From contig BGZK01000184.1 of NCBI GenBank assembly GCA_005406025.1, positions 372,001-436,000 on the forward strand: a stretch of DNA of 64,000 bases, in the 5' to 3' direction. The first letter of the stretch is position 1, and each line of letters starts with the position of its first letter. Source of the stretch: Eumeta japonica. Its lineage: Eukaryota; Arthropoda; Insecta; Lepidoptera; Psychidae. Positions 1-13,100 of the stretch are shown one piece after another. The notes under the pieces are model-generated. The model worked only from the letters and a program-made list of their open reading frames with translations, did not search any database and was not told the DNA's origin. Made by a program: the position numbers and the translations under genes.

Positions 1-856
1 AAATCAATTCATTTTTTTCTGTAAAAACAACATATTACTAAATTCCTCATAATCGGTTTATTTGTTCAAGAGATTTTGTTGGAGAAAAATTTTTCGAAAA
101 GTGTTTTTTAAAATATTTTTTAAACTACTCTGTCGATAAAACCTTAAATATAACCAGTTATTTACTTTAAAAAACAGCGTCGATGGTCACTTCAACCATC
201 AAATGAAGGTAATTGCATCAAAATTGGTTAGTTTGTTCGAAAGATACGGGTAATTAAGAACTTGAAAAAAGGATTTTTTTAATTATATTTATTTTATTCA
301 AAAACGTTAGGTACTTCGTCATCTTTTTCTGTTTAGAAAACTGCATCGGATGCCATAAAGCAAATAAAATTTAGAGTACGTATATCAAAATATTGTAAGT
401 GAAAAATTAAAAAAAAATGTTTTTTCAATACATATAGATTTTCCAATTGTAAGAGCTCAAAACATAATAATAGTATTTTTTTGAGTACAGAGAGCTTGAA
501 AAAGCAATAAAATTGATCTTTAGAACATAATAAGCTCAATAATTCACTGTTTCTTCATTTTTAAGCCTTTGAGCTCGAAAAGTGGTAAGAAGCTTCAGGA
601 ACAGCCTGAAGGGTCATCCTGTTTCAAAATTTTGAACTCAAAAACCCCTAGATAATATTTATGACTCAAGAACCTCAAAAACACATCGATAAATATCATA
701 GTGGAAAGCTTCAGGGATGGCTTGGAAGGTTAGCCGTTCAAAATATCTGTCATATTTTAGTCACGTTTTAAATAGCCAATTTTATAACTAGTACGTAAAT
801 ATCTTTTTATAATGCATTATTATAGTTTTGTATTATGCATTTATAATGTATGAATA
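1..856. other. 3' flank of the multi-TIL gene
   Basis: AT-rich sequence without a supported gene. Two diverged copies of an AAGCTTCAGG...GAAGG stretch lie at about 589-622 and 706-740. Short open frames here look like chance. Confidence 0.5.
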
Positions 857-882
857 TTTATTACTGAAACTGTCCTTTTATT
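857..882 (-). promoter_or_regulatory. Candidate poly(A) signals
   Basis: AATAAA occurs twice on the minus strand, at 882-877 and 862-857, about 145-170 bases after the TAA at 1026. That is a sensible place for the 3' end of the multi-TIL transcript. In such AT-rich DNA the motif is common by chance. Confidence 0.35.
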
Positions 883-1025
883 CATAAATGTATGATGGCA
901 AATAGGAGGATTGGCTTGATAGTCATACACGTTGCAGTATATTTTCTTATGTATAAATGAAACGCTTAATACATTTAGACTAAAACGTGTGAAAGAAAAT
1001 AAATGAGATTATCTTCAGAATAGCT

Positions 1026-1147
1026 TTATATCTTCATTTTACCTGAACCATTGTTTTCTGTTTCACACTCGACACTGTCTTCATTTTTATACGAGCGAGC
1101 GGATCTCTTCTTACGACTGCGTCCCGTATGCCTGACGTCTGACGTGT
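1026..1147 (-). CDS. Exon 21: basic and acidic C-terminal tail
   Basis: The acceptor CACTTCAG at 1148 opens a frame in phase 1 of 40 codons to a TAA at 1028-1026. The tail holds GRSRKKRSAR, which contains an R-K-K-R site of the proprotein-convertase type, then an acidic stretch with one Cys (NEDSVECETENNGSG). A second reading exists: GTAAAATG at 1042 is a usable phase-1 donor, like the exon 20 donor, and would make this an internal 35-codon exon with the true end outside the window. Poly(A) signals at 882-877 and 862-857 favour a terminal exon. Confidence 0.55.
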
Positions 1148-4100
1148 CTGAAGTGTGAATATACAACAACGATATGTAAAGAGTCAGCCAATCCAACGAC
1201 CCGGTTTTTTTAAGTCTCATATTAGTCTAAGATCTGACATAAGAAAAATGTACCCTCATCAACGGATGAGGGTACAATTAACAAATTGTATTAAATAATG
1301 TTTTACAGACAGATAACAATTTATGAGAACAGTGTCTGCCACTGTAGTCCTGCTGCTACTAAAATTGATTATTTAATTAATAAAATATTTTTGTGCTTCT
1401 TATGTAAATTACACATCGCGAGTACAAAACCTCCAAATATGATGTTTTATACCTTCTTACAATAATCATAGACCTTTATGACTGCTACAGCTACGCCAGG
1501 TGTAAATAGGTAGATAAACCGAACTTATTTCCCTCGTCAGTTAATTAAAAACTATTAACACGTATGTAAAGTTTGCAAAATTCTAAATATATTTATAACT
1601 GACAATTACCATGAATTTATTTGTAGCCTACATAAAAAAAAAATTTGTAATGTGCGTTAATAGCAGCAATACTTCGAATGCAGACATTGTTCTCATAAAT
1701 TTATAATATTGACATCTGCCTTTAAAACATTATTTGAATCGATTAACAAATGAGGGTACATTTTTGTAATACCGGATCTTAGACTATATACAGAGCATAT
1801 GTGTGTAGACAAATGAAGGATGTATATAAATTAAGTGTACTAAAACGATTTAAGGGCGAAATCCTAACTACTTCATAAGAATGTAACAGAAAAATACTTT
1901 AATAAAAAATATGTATATTCATTAAACAAAGTCTCTTATTAATATTAATTCCGTATATAAACAGCTACGACAATAATAATGACACTGAAATATGGATCGA
2001 AGGATACCAGAGATACAGCGGATACAGAGAATACCTCTGTATCCGCTTTTGTATATTAAAAATATCGTATAATTTCTTTAATTGATTAATTCCCAATTGG
2101 CCTAATTGCTTCGGAGCCGATTTTCATTATATATTGAGATTTTTTTTTTAATTTATATAAATCCTTCAGATTTAAAGTACTTATATTTAAAAAGTTATTT
2201 AATATTTAAACATGTATATTTAACAGTTTTCAAATTCGCACTCAAAATATAGATTGCAGTATTTTACCTTGGGATTCACTACTTGTTCCTTCCTCATCGC
2301 CCGCCTCTTCGGATGAGGAAAGTGATGCCGACGTTTGAGAAGGTTTATTCACGACTGTAACTGCTGTTGCTATATTAAAAGATATAGTATTACATGTTTA
2401 TATCAAACTATAACGATACGTATTTCCAATGAAAATAAACCATTTAACTATGAAAAAGCCTACTTCATCTCTACATGGCTAATACTAAGAGCGATAAATA
2501 TTTTAATACAAGTTGGACAAAACTAAAAAAAATATTCTAAACAAAAAACTTCAATGTACGCCATAAAGCATTTAAGTTACAATATAAATTTTCTTTTTAA
2601 TTTCGAAGTATAAGATATTATTCTGTAAAGGCAATTGTAGGAAATATTTCTCTATTTATGGATTCATAAATTAAAAAGGATTGTAATAATTATCTACAAT
2701 TTTAAGAAAATAAGTATTGATTTTTCTATAAAGAGTCCGATTATATCTTCAATCTATATATAATGGGAATAGCATTACGACGCATTTAAAAATTAAGTTT
2801 TTTTTATTATTTTTGTTGTTATAACCTTCTTCATTAACTGGCAACATTACAGACTGTGTAAAAGTTGACAGATGATAAGAAGGATGATGTTGGTTTTTTA
2901 ATATGATATAACGACTGTCGGTTTTTAAATAAAAGTTCATCAAGAACAATCCCGTGCATTTCCATCGAGCAATCCCACATCTTTTGGGCGCTCGTCCGGG
3001 AACACGCTCAATGTTAGAATGTACGCGTAATACGACGAAAGGCAAGTTGCTAGATCCTAGCGAATAATAACATTATCGTTATTAATAACGATATTGATAC
3101 TTAATACAAATTTAAACAATGTTAATATTTTAAATGACTTTGTGAGCTATTTTTGCTGTGCGAAACGACTACTTTTTTATGACGAAGCCGCCTCCTAACA
3201 TTAAAATGCCACCTAACAAATTTAAAGGTCTAGAGGCAAAAAAAGAAGAGAATATTGTAAAAGATGTAGAAGTTCAGATATCGTTCCGAGACTTAGAGAA
3301 ATCGATGACTATTTTTACCGGAGATGACACGTACCATCTACTGAATTTTGGGAGGAATTTGAAATCGTCGCTGATTTAATGAAGTGGAGTAATGTGGAAA
3401 AATTAGTTTATACAAAAAGATTATTGGTAGGTACTGCCAAATTGTTTTTGAGATCTATTGGAAGAGTTAAAGACTATACAAATTTGAAGAAGGCTCTCAA
3501 AGTAGAATTTGGCCTGAAACTAAATAGTGCAACTATTTATAAAAGGTTGTCGGCACGAAAGATGAAGAATGACGAAACGTACCAACAATATTTTTCACTA
3601 TGAAAAAGTGAATCTCTATTAAGAACATTCAAAAAGTTAAATATTACAAGCGTTTCAGAGTAGACAAGACGCAAAAATCTGTTTTTAAACTAAAAATTTT
3701 ATTTTTTATTTTATATCCGTTTACGCTATTTTTCGTTCTTCAATTCAATAATTTATATAGAACAGACTTTGAGGAACCACTATGTCAATGAATGGAAGAA
3801 GTGAATTTGACCAGCTACTGGATGATTTGGTTCGGCCTGGATACGTCAGCGCCAATATAAACCTCGGTGAAAGACATTGTGGTCCCGACACGTGCAATGA
3901 CTATAATATATAAATATGAAATGAAATTTAAAAACTTAGATATCCGATAGTCGCTTTTAAGTCTGAAAAGATAGTTATTCATAATTAAATATATAAGCAT
4001 TTTTTTTAAAGTGTACGAAGTTTTCTATCCCCATATTGATAAATCAAAAGTATAAATAAAGGCATTACATATATTCATTTAAATTAAGACGAGAAAGAAA

Positions 4101-7100
4101 ATCGTTTTGATATGAGTAGGACAGAACTAAAAAGATATTATTAATCTTAAAATCACATCATACAAAAATCCGTTATACTATAAATTAACTATTTATTCTT
4201 AAAGTACAGATTGTTTTGTGAACGTAATTGTAAAAAATGTTTCTCTATTTATAAACAGATATTAATAAAATATTAATAGAATTTATAAAATAATTAGAAT
4301 AATTAAATACAATCCTAAAAAAATATATGTTTTTATGTGTAAATAATCTCTTTATATTTTAGACTCAAAATAATAGCCAAGTATAATATAAAAAAGCAAG
4401 ATAAGTGTTACAGTAAACACAGACACACTATAGTGTTTCATATTAGAAAACTTCATATACTTATCGAATTTTAATTATCATTATGAACCATTTCATAATT
4501 CCAGATTCGCATGTCAAGTGTATTTGAATTACTTTATCCACGAATAGTTAGATGGTGCCCATATTCTTACAAGATTTTGATTTTGTAACTGAGATTACGC
4601 AGAGCCTTCTATATTATTTGTGACTGTAAAAAATTAAAAATCACTTACCACAATCATTAGGCAAAACACATTTCTTGATAGTGTCGTCATACACGTATCC
4701 CGTCTTGCAGCTACATCCGTTGTATACGCAGAACAGGGGGCAAATGTCACTTTTGCCTTTGATACTAGAGCAAGTATTACCACAATAGTTACTGCAACCG
4801 GTGGTGGCGTTGAAGTCGCCGCCGCAGCTTGCTGCAAGTTCATCAATTAAACTAGAAATAGTTCAATTTGATTTTTTAACCGATTTCTAAAAATGGAGGA
4901 GGTTCTCAATTTGTCTGTGTATAAATATATATTTTATTATATTCGGGCTTGAAATCATTGTTTATGTACCGATTTGAAAGATTCTTTTTGCATTCGGTTC
5001 AATATAGCTTCATAGTGGCTGCATTATAATTTAATTAGTATTCAACTTTGCGCTTCAAAGATACGCCAGGAAACTCCGCAATATCAGATAAAAAATCTAA
5101 AACGGTTGAAGTATTATTAAGTTATTGACGGTGTAAAACGAGAATAAATGGTCATGGATGAGCCGAACTGGACTGGACACGGAGTATGAATGCACACTAC
5201 GAAACTCCTTCACTAGAACCAGTACAAATGTGTAGATTTAATTAATTAAAAACAAGTAATAATATTACCTGTGTCAATCTTATAAGTTTCTATAAAACTT
5301 TGCTATAAAATTAAGCGACAACACATTGGAACTCTTTAGCCACCATAGCATAATTATGGTAAATCGATACCAATAACCATTTCGTTTTCAAAGAATAAGG
5401 ATAATTTAATTAGCGCTTACAAATAACATGAATTAAAGGATCAAGTTTAATTTCGTAATGATGTCAATCTAACTTGTCGTTTCATATGATCGTCTCAATA
5501 ATTAATTTGATTCTACGTCAGACAATAGTATTTCTCTCAAGATTTGCATGTGACTAAACGCTAAATATACCTGATTTTCAGCGAAATTTTTAACCCGATC
5601 GGAAAAAAAAAATGGAAAAGGTTCGCTGGACTAGATATACGCAAAGAAACGATAGACACTTAGTATAGCAGATTAAATTACCAATGGTTTCTCAAGTTCT
5701 ACCACTTTCCAGTGATATGAGAAAAACCCGAAAAATTTATAGGTCTGGGAAAACGACCGACTTAATCGACGGTCAGCTAAAGTATGAGTCCAAGTCTGAT
5801 TGCTCTCCAAATAAAAATGATCCGCATCGGTTTTCCACCTTCTCCATATAAAAATAAGGCCACCTGACCGATCAAGCATGTTTATGCATTTCCAGTTTTA
5901 GTAAGCTCTGAATACAAATTAGATGAATTATAAAATTTAATTACCTAATCACTAAAAATTAATAAAACATACTTTCAAGAAAAAAATGTCAAAAACCGCC
6001 TCCATAAACTTTATAATACATAATAAGTTGTTTTTACAGTCGATGCCAGCTAAAGCAAAGAAAATTAAAAATACTAAATAATCAAAGCGAAAAACGCTAG
6101 CCAAAATATTCAGAAAAAACGATGTCAAATTGTAAAAATTGACATAAAACCACGTCTACCAAATTTCTAGCTGAAACCGACTCCAAAAACAACCCAGTCA
6201 TTTTTTTTAATCATTTTATTCACTCACAACTATGTATAGATGGTCCGTGTGTCAAATAAATATTTATAAATATCACAAATTAACTTAAATAAGGAACGTT
6301 TGCTAACTTTCCTACCCACCGTGCTGATTAAGGTTAACTGTACCGACAAATAAACGCATATGCGCTCATAAAAGTTACTTGTTATTGACTTTGGGCATAT
6401 GGACAGTACATGAATATATATTATGCAAAATAATATTACATTCTATGACATTCAGTAGTTTGTATAATTATTTAATGAATTAGAGTAGAATTACTTGGAA
6501 ATAACATCAAACACAAATATCAATTATGTAACCCATGTAGAAAACAACAAAAATCCAAATGATCTCATAATAGTTTACGCATAAGAAGAATGCATCACTA
6601 TACGTGATGGTCCACACTTTCTTTTTTTACATATATCGAAATTAGTATAATATTATTCTGAATTCGTTATTAGTAAACGCGTTCAACGAAATGAAATACG
6701 ATTGCGACTTACGGCAATTTTCCTTTGGTATACAGAGACCTTTCTCGTCTCTTACGTAACCGTCGATACAAATGCAGCCGCCGTTGCACCTGCCCCCTAC
6801 CGGCGCTCCGGCGCATGCGATGGGAAAGCCGAGATCACCGCAATACTTCGGTCCGCAATAACTCGCCACACAATCCACGTATCTCTCGTTAACTTTGCAA
6901 GTAGCTAATGGTAAAAAAAATTGTCACAAAATTAATGAATACGATAACAGATATTAAAAAATAGAACGCACTATATTTATTACATTACAAATGTTTAAAA
7001 CAGAAACGAGAACGTATATATTGATACATAAATTAATTATTATATGAATTAAAATAAACACTTCAATAAGAACATACCAACAATTGTACGGGTACAAATA

Positions 7101-10100
7101 CATAACAATGAAATCATATTGGTAAAATGTATGTCATTCATCATTTACTCTTTCATGGTCATCATTTTCATATTCACTTCAATCGTTTTTATCTAACTTT
7201 CTCCATTATACACAATAAAATCGACATTAATTATTTATGAGTTTTTGTATTCTAAAGCCTATTACCACATTTTTTACACTGTCCTTTCCTGTCGCTAACT
7301 CAGATACAAAATACGATTGTTTGTTTAATTCGAAATATCTATTGCGATTTTTTTTTCTTTGTAATTACCTGACCTTTTAAACTTTATTACAACAAATCTT
7401 TTGTTCATTCGTTAAAAACAGGCAATCGTTAATAATTAGTGATCATCTGTTTTTCACCAGCGAACAAAGGGCATGTGTTGAAGAGAAACGAATGACAAAG
7501 TTCAATTTTATTTTTCTGCTTGATTTAAGTCGATCACCTGTATCATGATTTCCATACTTACGGCAGTCCTTCGGTTTCACACATTCCCCTACGTCGTTCT
7601 TCACGTAGCCGTCATCACAAAAACATCCCTCCGTGCACAGAGGGACGCAAGGCGGGACTGGTGATCCCATATTGGCGCAGGTGCGTTGGCACGACGTACC
7701 GCATTTTTGGTAAGTGGAATGCTTAGGACATTGGGGCTTGGCTAAAAAAAAAACAAAATAAAAATGGAAATTTAAGTGGCTCCAATTAAAACTTATCAGT
7801 TTTCCTGGGATGAAGTTGAGTTAATTTCAAGGTTTTGCCCCACAAAAAATTAGACTAGTGTATCGCATTTTCTTCGAATGGTTGATTTCACAGCATTTAA
7901 TGGAAAAAAAAATATATGAAAATAACATAGAAATTACACTACGCTCTTTTCTTTAATGAGTTTTTAACAAATTTTAAAACAATTATTTTGTAATCTTATT
8001 GTTTTGTTTTTAGCTTATACATATATATATATATATATATACATTTGCGTATTTTAGAGAACTTAAAATTTTTAAACCAAAACGTAACTGCCTAATTGAA
8101 AAGGTGCAACTAAATCTAACATTTATTTTAATAAAAACTTGTACACATGTCATTTTTATTCTTATCCAAAATAAATTTCATCGTATTTAAGTGATTCAGT
8201 AGAATTATTTTCGATTCAAGAATATTACAGTAGCATAGCACAATTAATAAAATTGAGAAAAAAATCCTCGTCGACTGTACTCACAGCACTGACCGGGCAG
8301 CACGCATGTACCGTTGTCGTGCCGTATATAACCCGGCGAGCAGTCGCATCCGACCTTACACGACTGTATGCAAAATAATGGAGGCAGGAATCGATTTCTG
8401 CAGTCCACCCCGCAGTGGCTGCCGCACGTGTAGTATTGCTCATTTACCCCACATTCCGGTTCAACTGCAACACGAAAAAGTGCATCAGCTTTCGACTGTA
8501 CATTTATGCTGTGATTATAAATATTTATATCAAAATCAATACCGGCGTTTATTTAGAGTTTGAATTTTCCTCATAAATTAGTAATTTGATGACAACTTCT
8601 GAACGAGATGTCGTAGTTTTAGTCTAAAGAACCCATGATTCGTTTTGATTAAAATTAACATCGCTTTTTTTCATTTATAACTTCATTTCATCGATAAATT
8701 AAAAAATAGTAATTTAAAAGCATGTGTTGAAATTTTTAAATGTAGTTCAATTTTACATTAGAGCGACTCATCGTCTGCCAGTCAAGTTAAAAATCATTTT
8801 TTAAATTCAATGGTTGATAGATATTCTTTTTCTGATTATAAAATATTTGGGAAACCATTGTTACGGTTTAAGGCGATTCTAGCATCCTTTTCTTTCTTTC
8901 ACCCGTGCAACAAAAGAACTGACATTTGGATGCACAAACATCGGTGAAGGGTACTTAAAATCCTATTTGCAAGTCAGCTTTTATTCTTAGCAATTTGACA
9001 AAAAATATCTATCCGAACTTCCGGCTGCTGAGGTTCTATTATATCATAAGGAAATCCATGAAAAATATATACATGAATTATACTCCAACTTATAGCTATC
9101 GTATTATTATTTTTTTTTTTTTGGACAAGAGTTTTTGATAGCAAGCTGTATCACATTCATAAAAGAATTATATAATTCCACGTATCCTAATTGTTGTGAA
9201 AACCTACTTGAGAATTTTCTCTTACCATTTTTCTCCACATTTGTCGTCGAATGGTGCCCATTATATTATTAATGTAAATTTATTACTGTTCAGAGCGACC
9301 AAACAGCTAAAGATTTCAGCACTAGAGCTAAGTTCGATACAATGTCAAAGTGACCCTTGACATATCGTTGAACTTAGCTCTAGGTAATATAAAAGTCATA
9401 CGCCCTAAATCTTATATGTATCTTTTATAGAATTAAATATTGTTCGTACTTATTTGTCTTTTATTTTTTTTTTCTAATCGTACGTAAAAAGCATAATGTT
9501 GCAAAGTTACACTTTATTAACAATTAAGTTACGGAAGAGCATATCAAAGTAGGAACAATATCATGGTTACGAAATTTCGGAACAAAGTTCTGCTCGTTAC
9601 ACTCCAAACGCTGGGTGAATGAGAGTCAGGCCGAAAAAACTGTACGATACGACAGTTATGCTAGTGTATGGTTAGTCATAGTTATCATTTCAAAAGCTCC
9701 TACTCTTACGTCGTTCATCGCCGAAGTCCGTGCCCCGTTGAATACACCGGCCTCAACCGATCCTCGCGGCGTCGGCCGCAGTGATACTCGGACGAGTGAC
9801 CGCCTACATTTCTTTTTATTATCTATTCAATTACTCTCAAACGTCGTTAGATTTTATATCACTGCATCTGTTATTTAATACCTACTATATCGTAAAAGGA
9901 ACTTCGTTTTAAACTCTCGTTTTGTTTTCTTTATAACCGATGAATATAACGGGACAAACACTTTACCAAAACTGTGTAACTTTGAAAAATAACATAAATA
10001 CGAGTATATAGAAATATGCATTTTTAAAATTATATACCACCATTCTTTATTAGCAACAGAAGAATCGATATATCTGTCGTCAGCTGATCGTTTAAATAAA

Positions 10101-13100
10101 CCAGTCAGTTGTAAAACTAGGCCTTTAATTAAGCACCGGCAATCGATTGTACGCCCAGTCGTTTAGACGGATTACGAGGACGCGCGTGACGTTTATCGTT
10201 TAGTCCAATAGCACGTCGGCCCTTTCGATGTGGAGGATTCCAAAGCCGTCAGGATGTTTATGACGCAAATTAACCGACGCAGTTGGTGCCTTGTGTTAAG
10301 CCTTATTAATAAAATTAACAAAGAAAGTCAATTTCTATTAAGTATGTGTATATAGAAAAATGGGTCTTACAAGCATTGCCTAAGAGTAGTGTTGCAAAAA
10401 TTTATATAGAAGTGAATTTTTTTTATGATGTTCATTATTAAGTATTGAATAGTTGTATGTATAATATCAAAAACTAAAATAAAATTTTTAACTGTTAAAT
10501 TTAAAAAAAGTAACAAATAATGTTCCCAGAAAACTACACACATCGCCATAAGTTCCATTAAAATTTGGTAATTTCATGGCGATATAAGACTCATTGGAGA
10601 AAGATTTTTGATTGTAGAACTATTTTTTCAAATACCTTACAATCGATTAGAGTTCGTCTTAAATTGGTAATTTCCAAATCAAATTTAACCCTCAAAAAAC
10701 TTTATCAAATGCCACATTAAAATTGTTTACTATAGTTAAGATTTACAGTTGCAGATAAATTTTCAAAATAAATTCAAATAATATCAAAAATAACCGGTTT
10801 ATTAATATCGAGTTTACAACATTTGAAAACTTTTACATGCTATATTGTCTAAAAATTTGAGCCGACTCAGTTGATAAAAAAATTAAGTAAATTAAAATTA
10901 AATATGTTCATAACACGTTTTATTTTTAATTCGAATAACTTATGAACTATTGAGCCAATAGATTTTAAAGTCTGATCAGACCAAATTTTCAAACAGCGTC
11001 AAATGTCACAAATTCTAGAAATATCGACGGGCTTCATCGAAAAATATAGTTACTTAAAGCATAAAATTTTTACCCTCAAGAGCTATTCAGTTCAACTAAT
11101 TCAACAATAACGTCATATTTCGGGGTCGGTATACAGGTTCTATCGCATTCGAAATTTCTTTAAATGTCGCGTCCGAATAAATAAAGATATACCTTCGTTA
11201 CAAAGTTCTTTTCTTATGCATTCCCCGGATTCGTTCCGCAAATAACCGCTCATGCAATCGCATCCCTTGATGCAAGGATATTTGAAACACACCGGACCGG
11301 CCCGCAGGGCCGCGCACGTCAACGGGGGGCACGTTGTTTTGCAATCTGTGTATGCTTCGTTCACGCCACATGTCTGATTGTTTGCTGAAAATTATGATAT
11401 GAACTTTAACACAAGATACATTTTTAAAAGTTAAATTTAACTTAAGTATAAGAAACCGGAAAAATTCGAGAAAGACTAGCGTACCGAAGATTCCGTGTAT
11501 CGTAGTAGAAAAATAAACTGGAACTGGTTGCTGAAAAGCTTACAATTTAAGGGGATAGCAAGAGATAAAAAATAACCGATTTTTTTTATTTTCTTTCAGT
11601 GCCTGCATTTGTCTGACTGTTAATTTTATTTATCTTAAATTATCATATTGACATGTTATAATTTCTAATTATTTCAGATAGATGATAGATGGCTCGTAAA
11701 CCTCAGAGATGAGCAGGAAACCTTTTGAGTCAGGTTTTTAATCATTCAACTTTTGAAATATACTCTCCCACAGTCTCTTTATTTCAGATTGAGGGGCGAT
11801 GGAGGGGATTGGACTCTAAGCCCCTAACACTAGCTCGGTTAGGGTTGAGGAGCTGCTGAGGGGCTGCTGAAAACTGTCGTCATCGATGCGATGACAACGT
11901 GTTGGACTAATGGCTTAACGTGCGCTCTGAGGCACGAAACGTGTAATGTAATATGACTTGTGAACTCATTGGTCAATTTTCCTGTAGTCAAGATCGTATC
12001 CAGTAAGTCCCGGTTCGAAAGCAACGGATTTAACCACTGAGCTATCACCGAGGGGAAAGTAAAAAAGTTGTTTTCCCAGAAAAAAATCAATATAATTGTA
12101 TATTTTTATTTGTAAAACAATATAGAATATCTCATACGATATAAAAAAAAGAACAATTAGGAGTTGTACAGATATTCCATTTTGTGCAGTCTTGTCGAGA
12201 AGTGAGTTTTCTGCGAAAAATAGATCTGATAGTCCAACAGCAATAGCTCATTCGATGCGGAATGTCATTCTGAGGAAAGCGTCTTCCGGATTTTTCCTAC
12301 CGTCGAAAAAGACAATTGTTATTAAAAATAAACTAAAAAGAGCCGCTCTGAATCTGAAAGAAAAGGTTTGCAATAAAATCATTTAACTTCCGGAACTGTA
12401 GCTCTATTATTTCTAACTTTTTTGCTTTTTGTAACCCTTCTTATATATGTGTGTGTGTAAATAAGAATAGTGTTATAATTTTTTTTAGCACGTATTATGA
12501 TATTGCTTAAATTATCTCTAAGTAAACCATTAAATGTTTTTAATTTACTTTTTTCTAGCCATTTGTTTATAAATTGTTTATAAACAAATCGACCAGTTAA
12601 ATTTTACTTGAAAATTTTTTTACTATAAAAATCTTACCGTTTGTAACACTTTTTCTTTTATTTGTTGGCCCATAATTAATAGATAACAAATTTTCTTTTT
12701 TTGTAAAAATCGTAATTAATGGAATAAGTTATCACTAATAATTTTACAACTATCAGGACTATTTTTCACAGAAAAATCACTTCTCGGCTAGACTATAATG
12801 TCCATAATAAGCTGGGAATTATTTTACTTGAGATATGTATGCGACTACAAAAATTTCACGTTATAGAAAATGCTAGTCATTGAGGAAAATGCCTTTGAAT
12901 CGCAAACAGTCGGAGAAACCCCAATCTTGGAACCTCAAAGGTTCCTTTTAAGGGTTTTCTGGTATGAGACCAAATAACGTAGTTTGGATTAAAATCATCT
13001 TTTCGCTCAAATCAATAACACTCACGACAATCCTTGGTGGGCACACAAATCCCTTTATCATTCCTCAGATAACCGGAGTTGCAAACACAATCCGGTTTAC

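Larger units (their letters stand above)
1148..2267. other. Intron 20
   Basis: It holds a 560-base MITE (1225-1784) and a perfect 13-bp hairpin (2017-2047). The rest is AT-rich and unremarkable. Confidence 0.55.
11385..13025. other. Intron 14
   Basis: It holds a tRNA-like SINE fragment (11955-12055) and a 605-base inverted-repeat element (12189-12793). Confidence 0.5.

Noticed and set aside
11955..12055. tRNA gene on the minus strand
   Set aside because: A- and B-box-like motifs are present but no complete acceptor stem or anticodon arm can be formed, so a SINE head is preferred.
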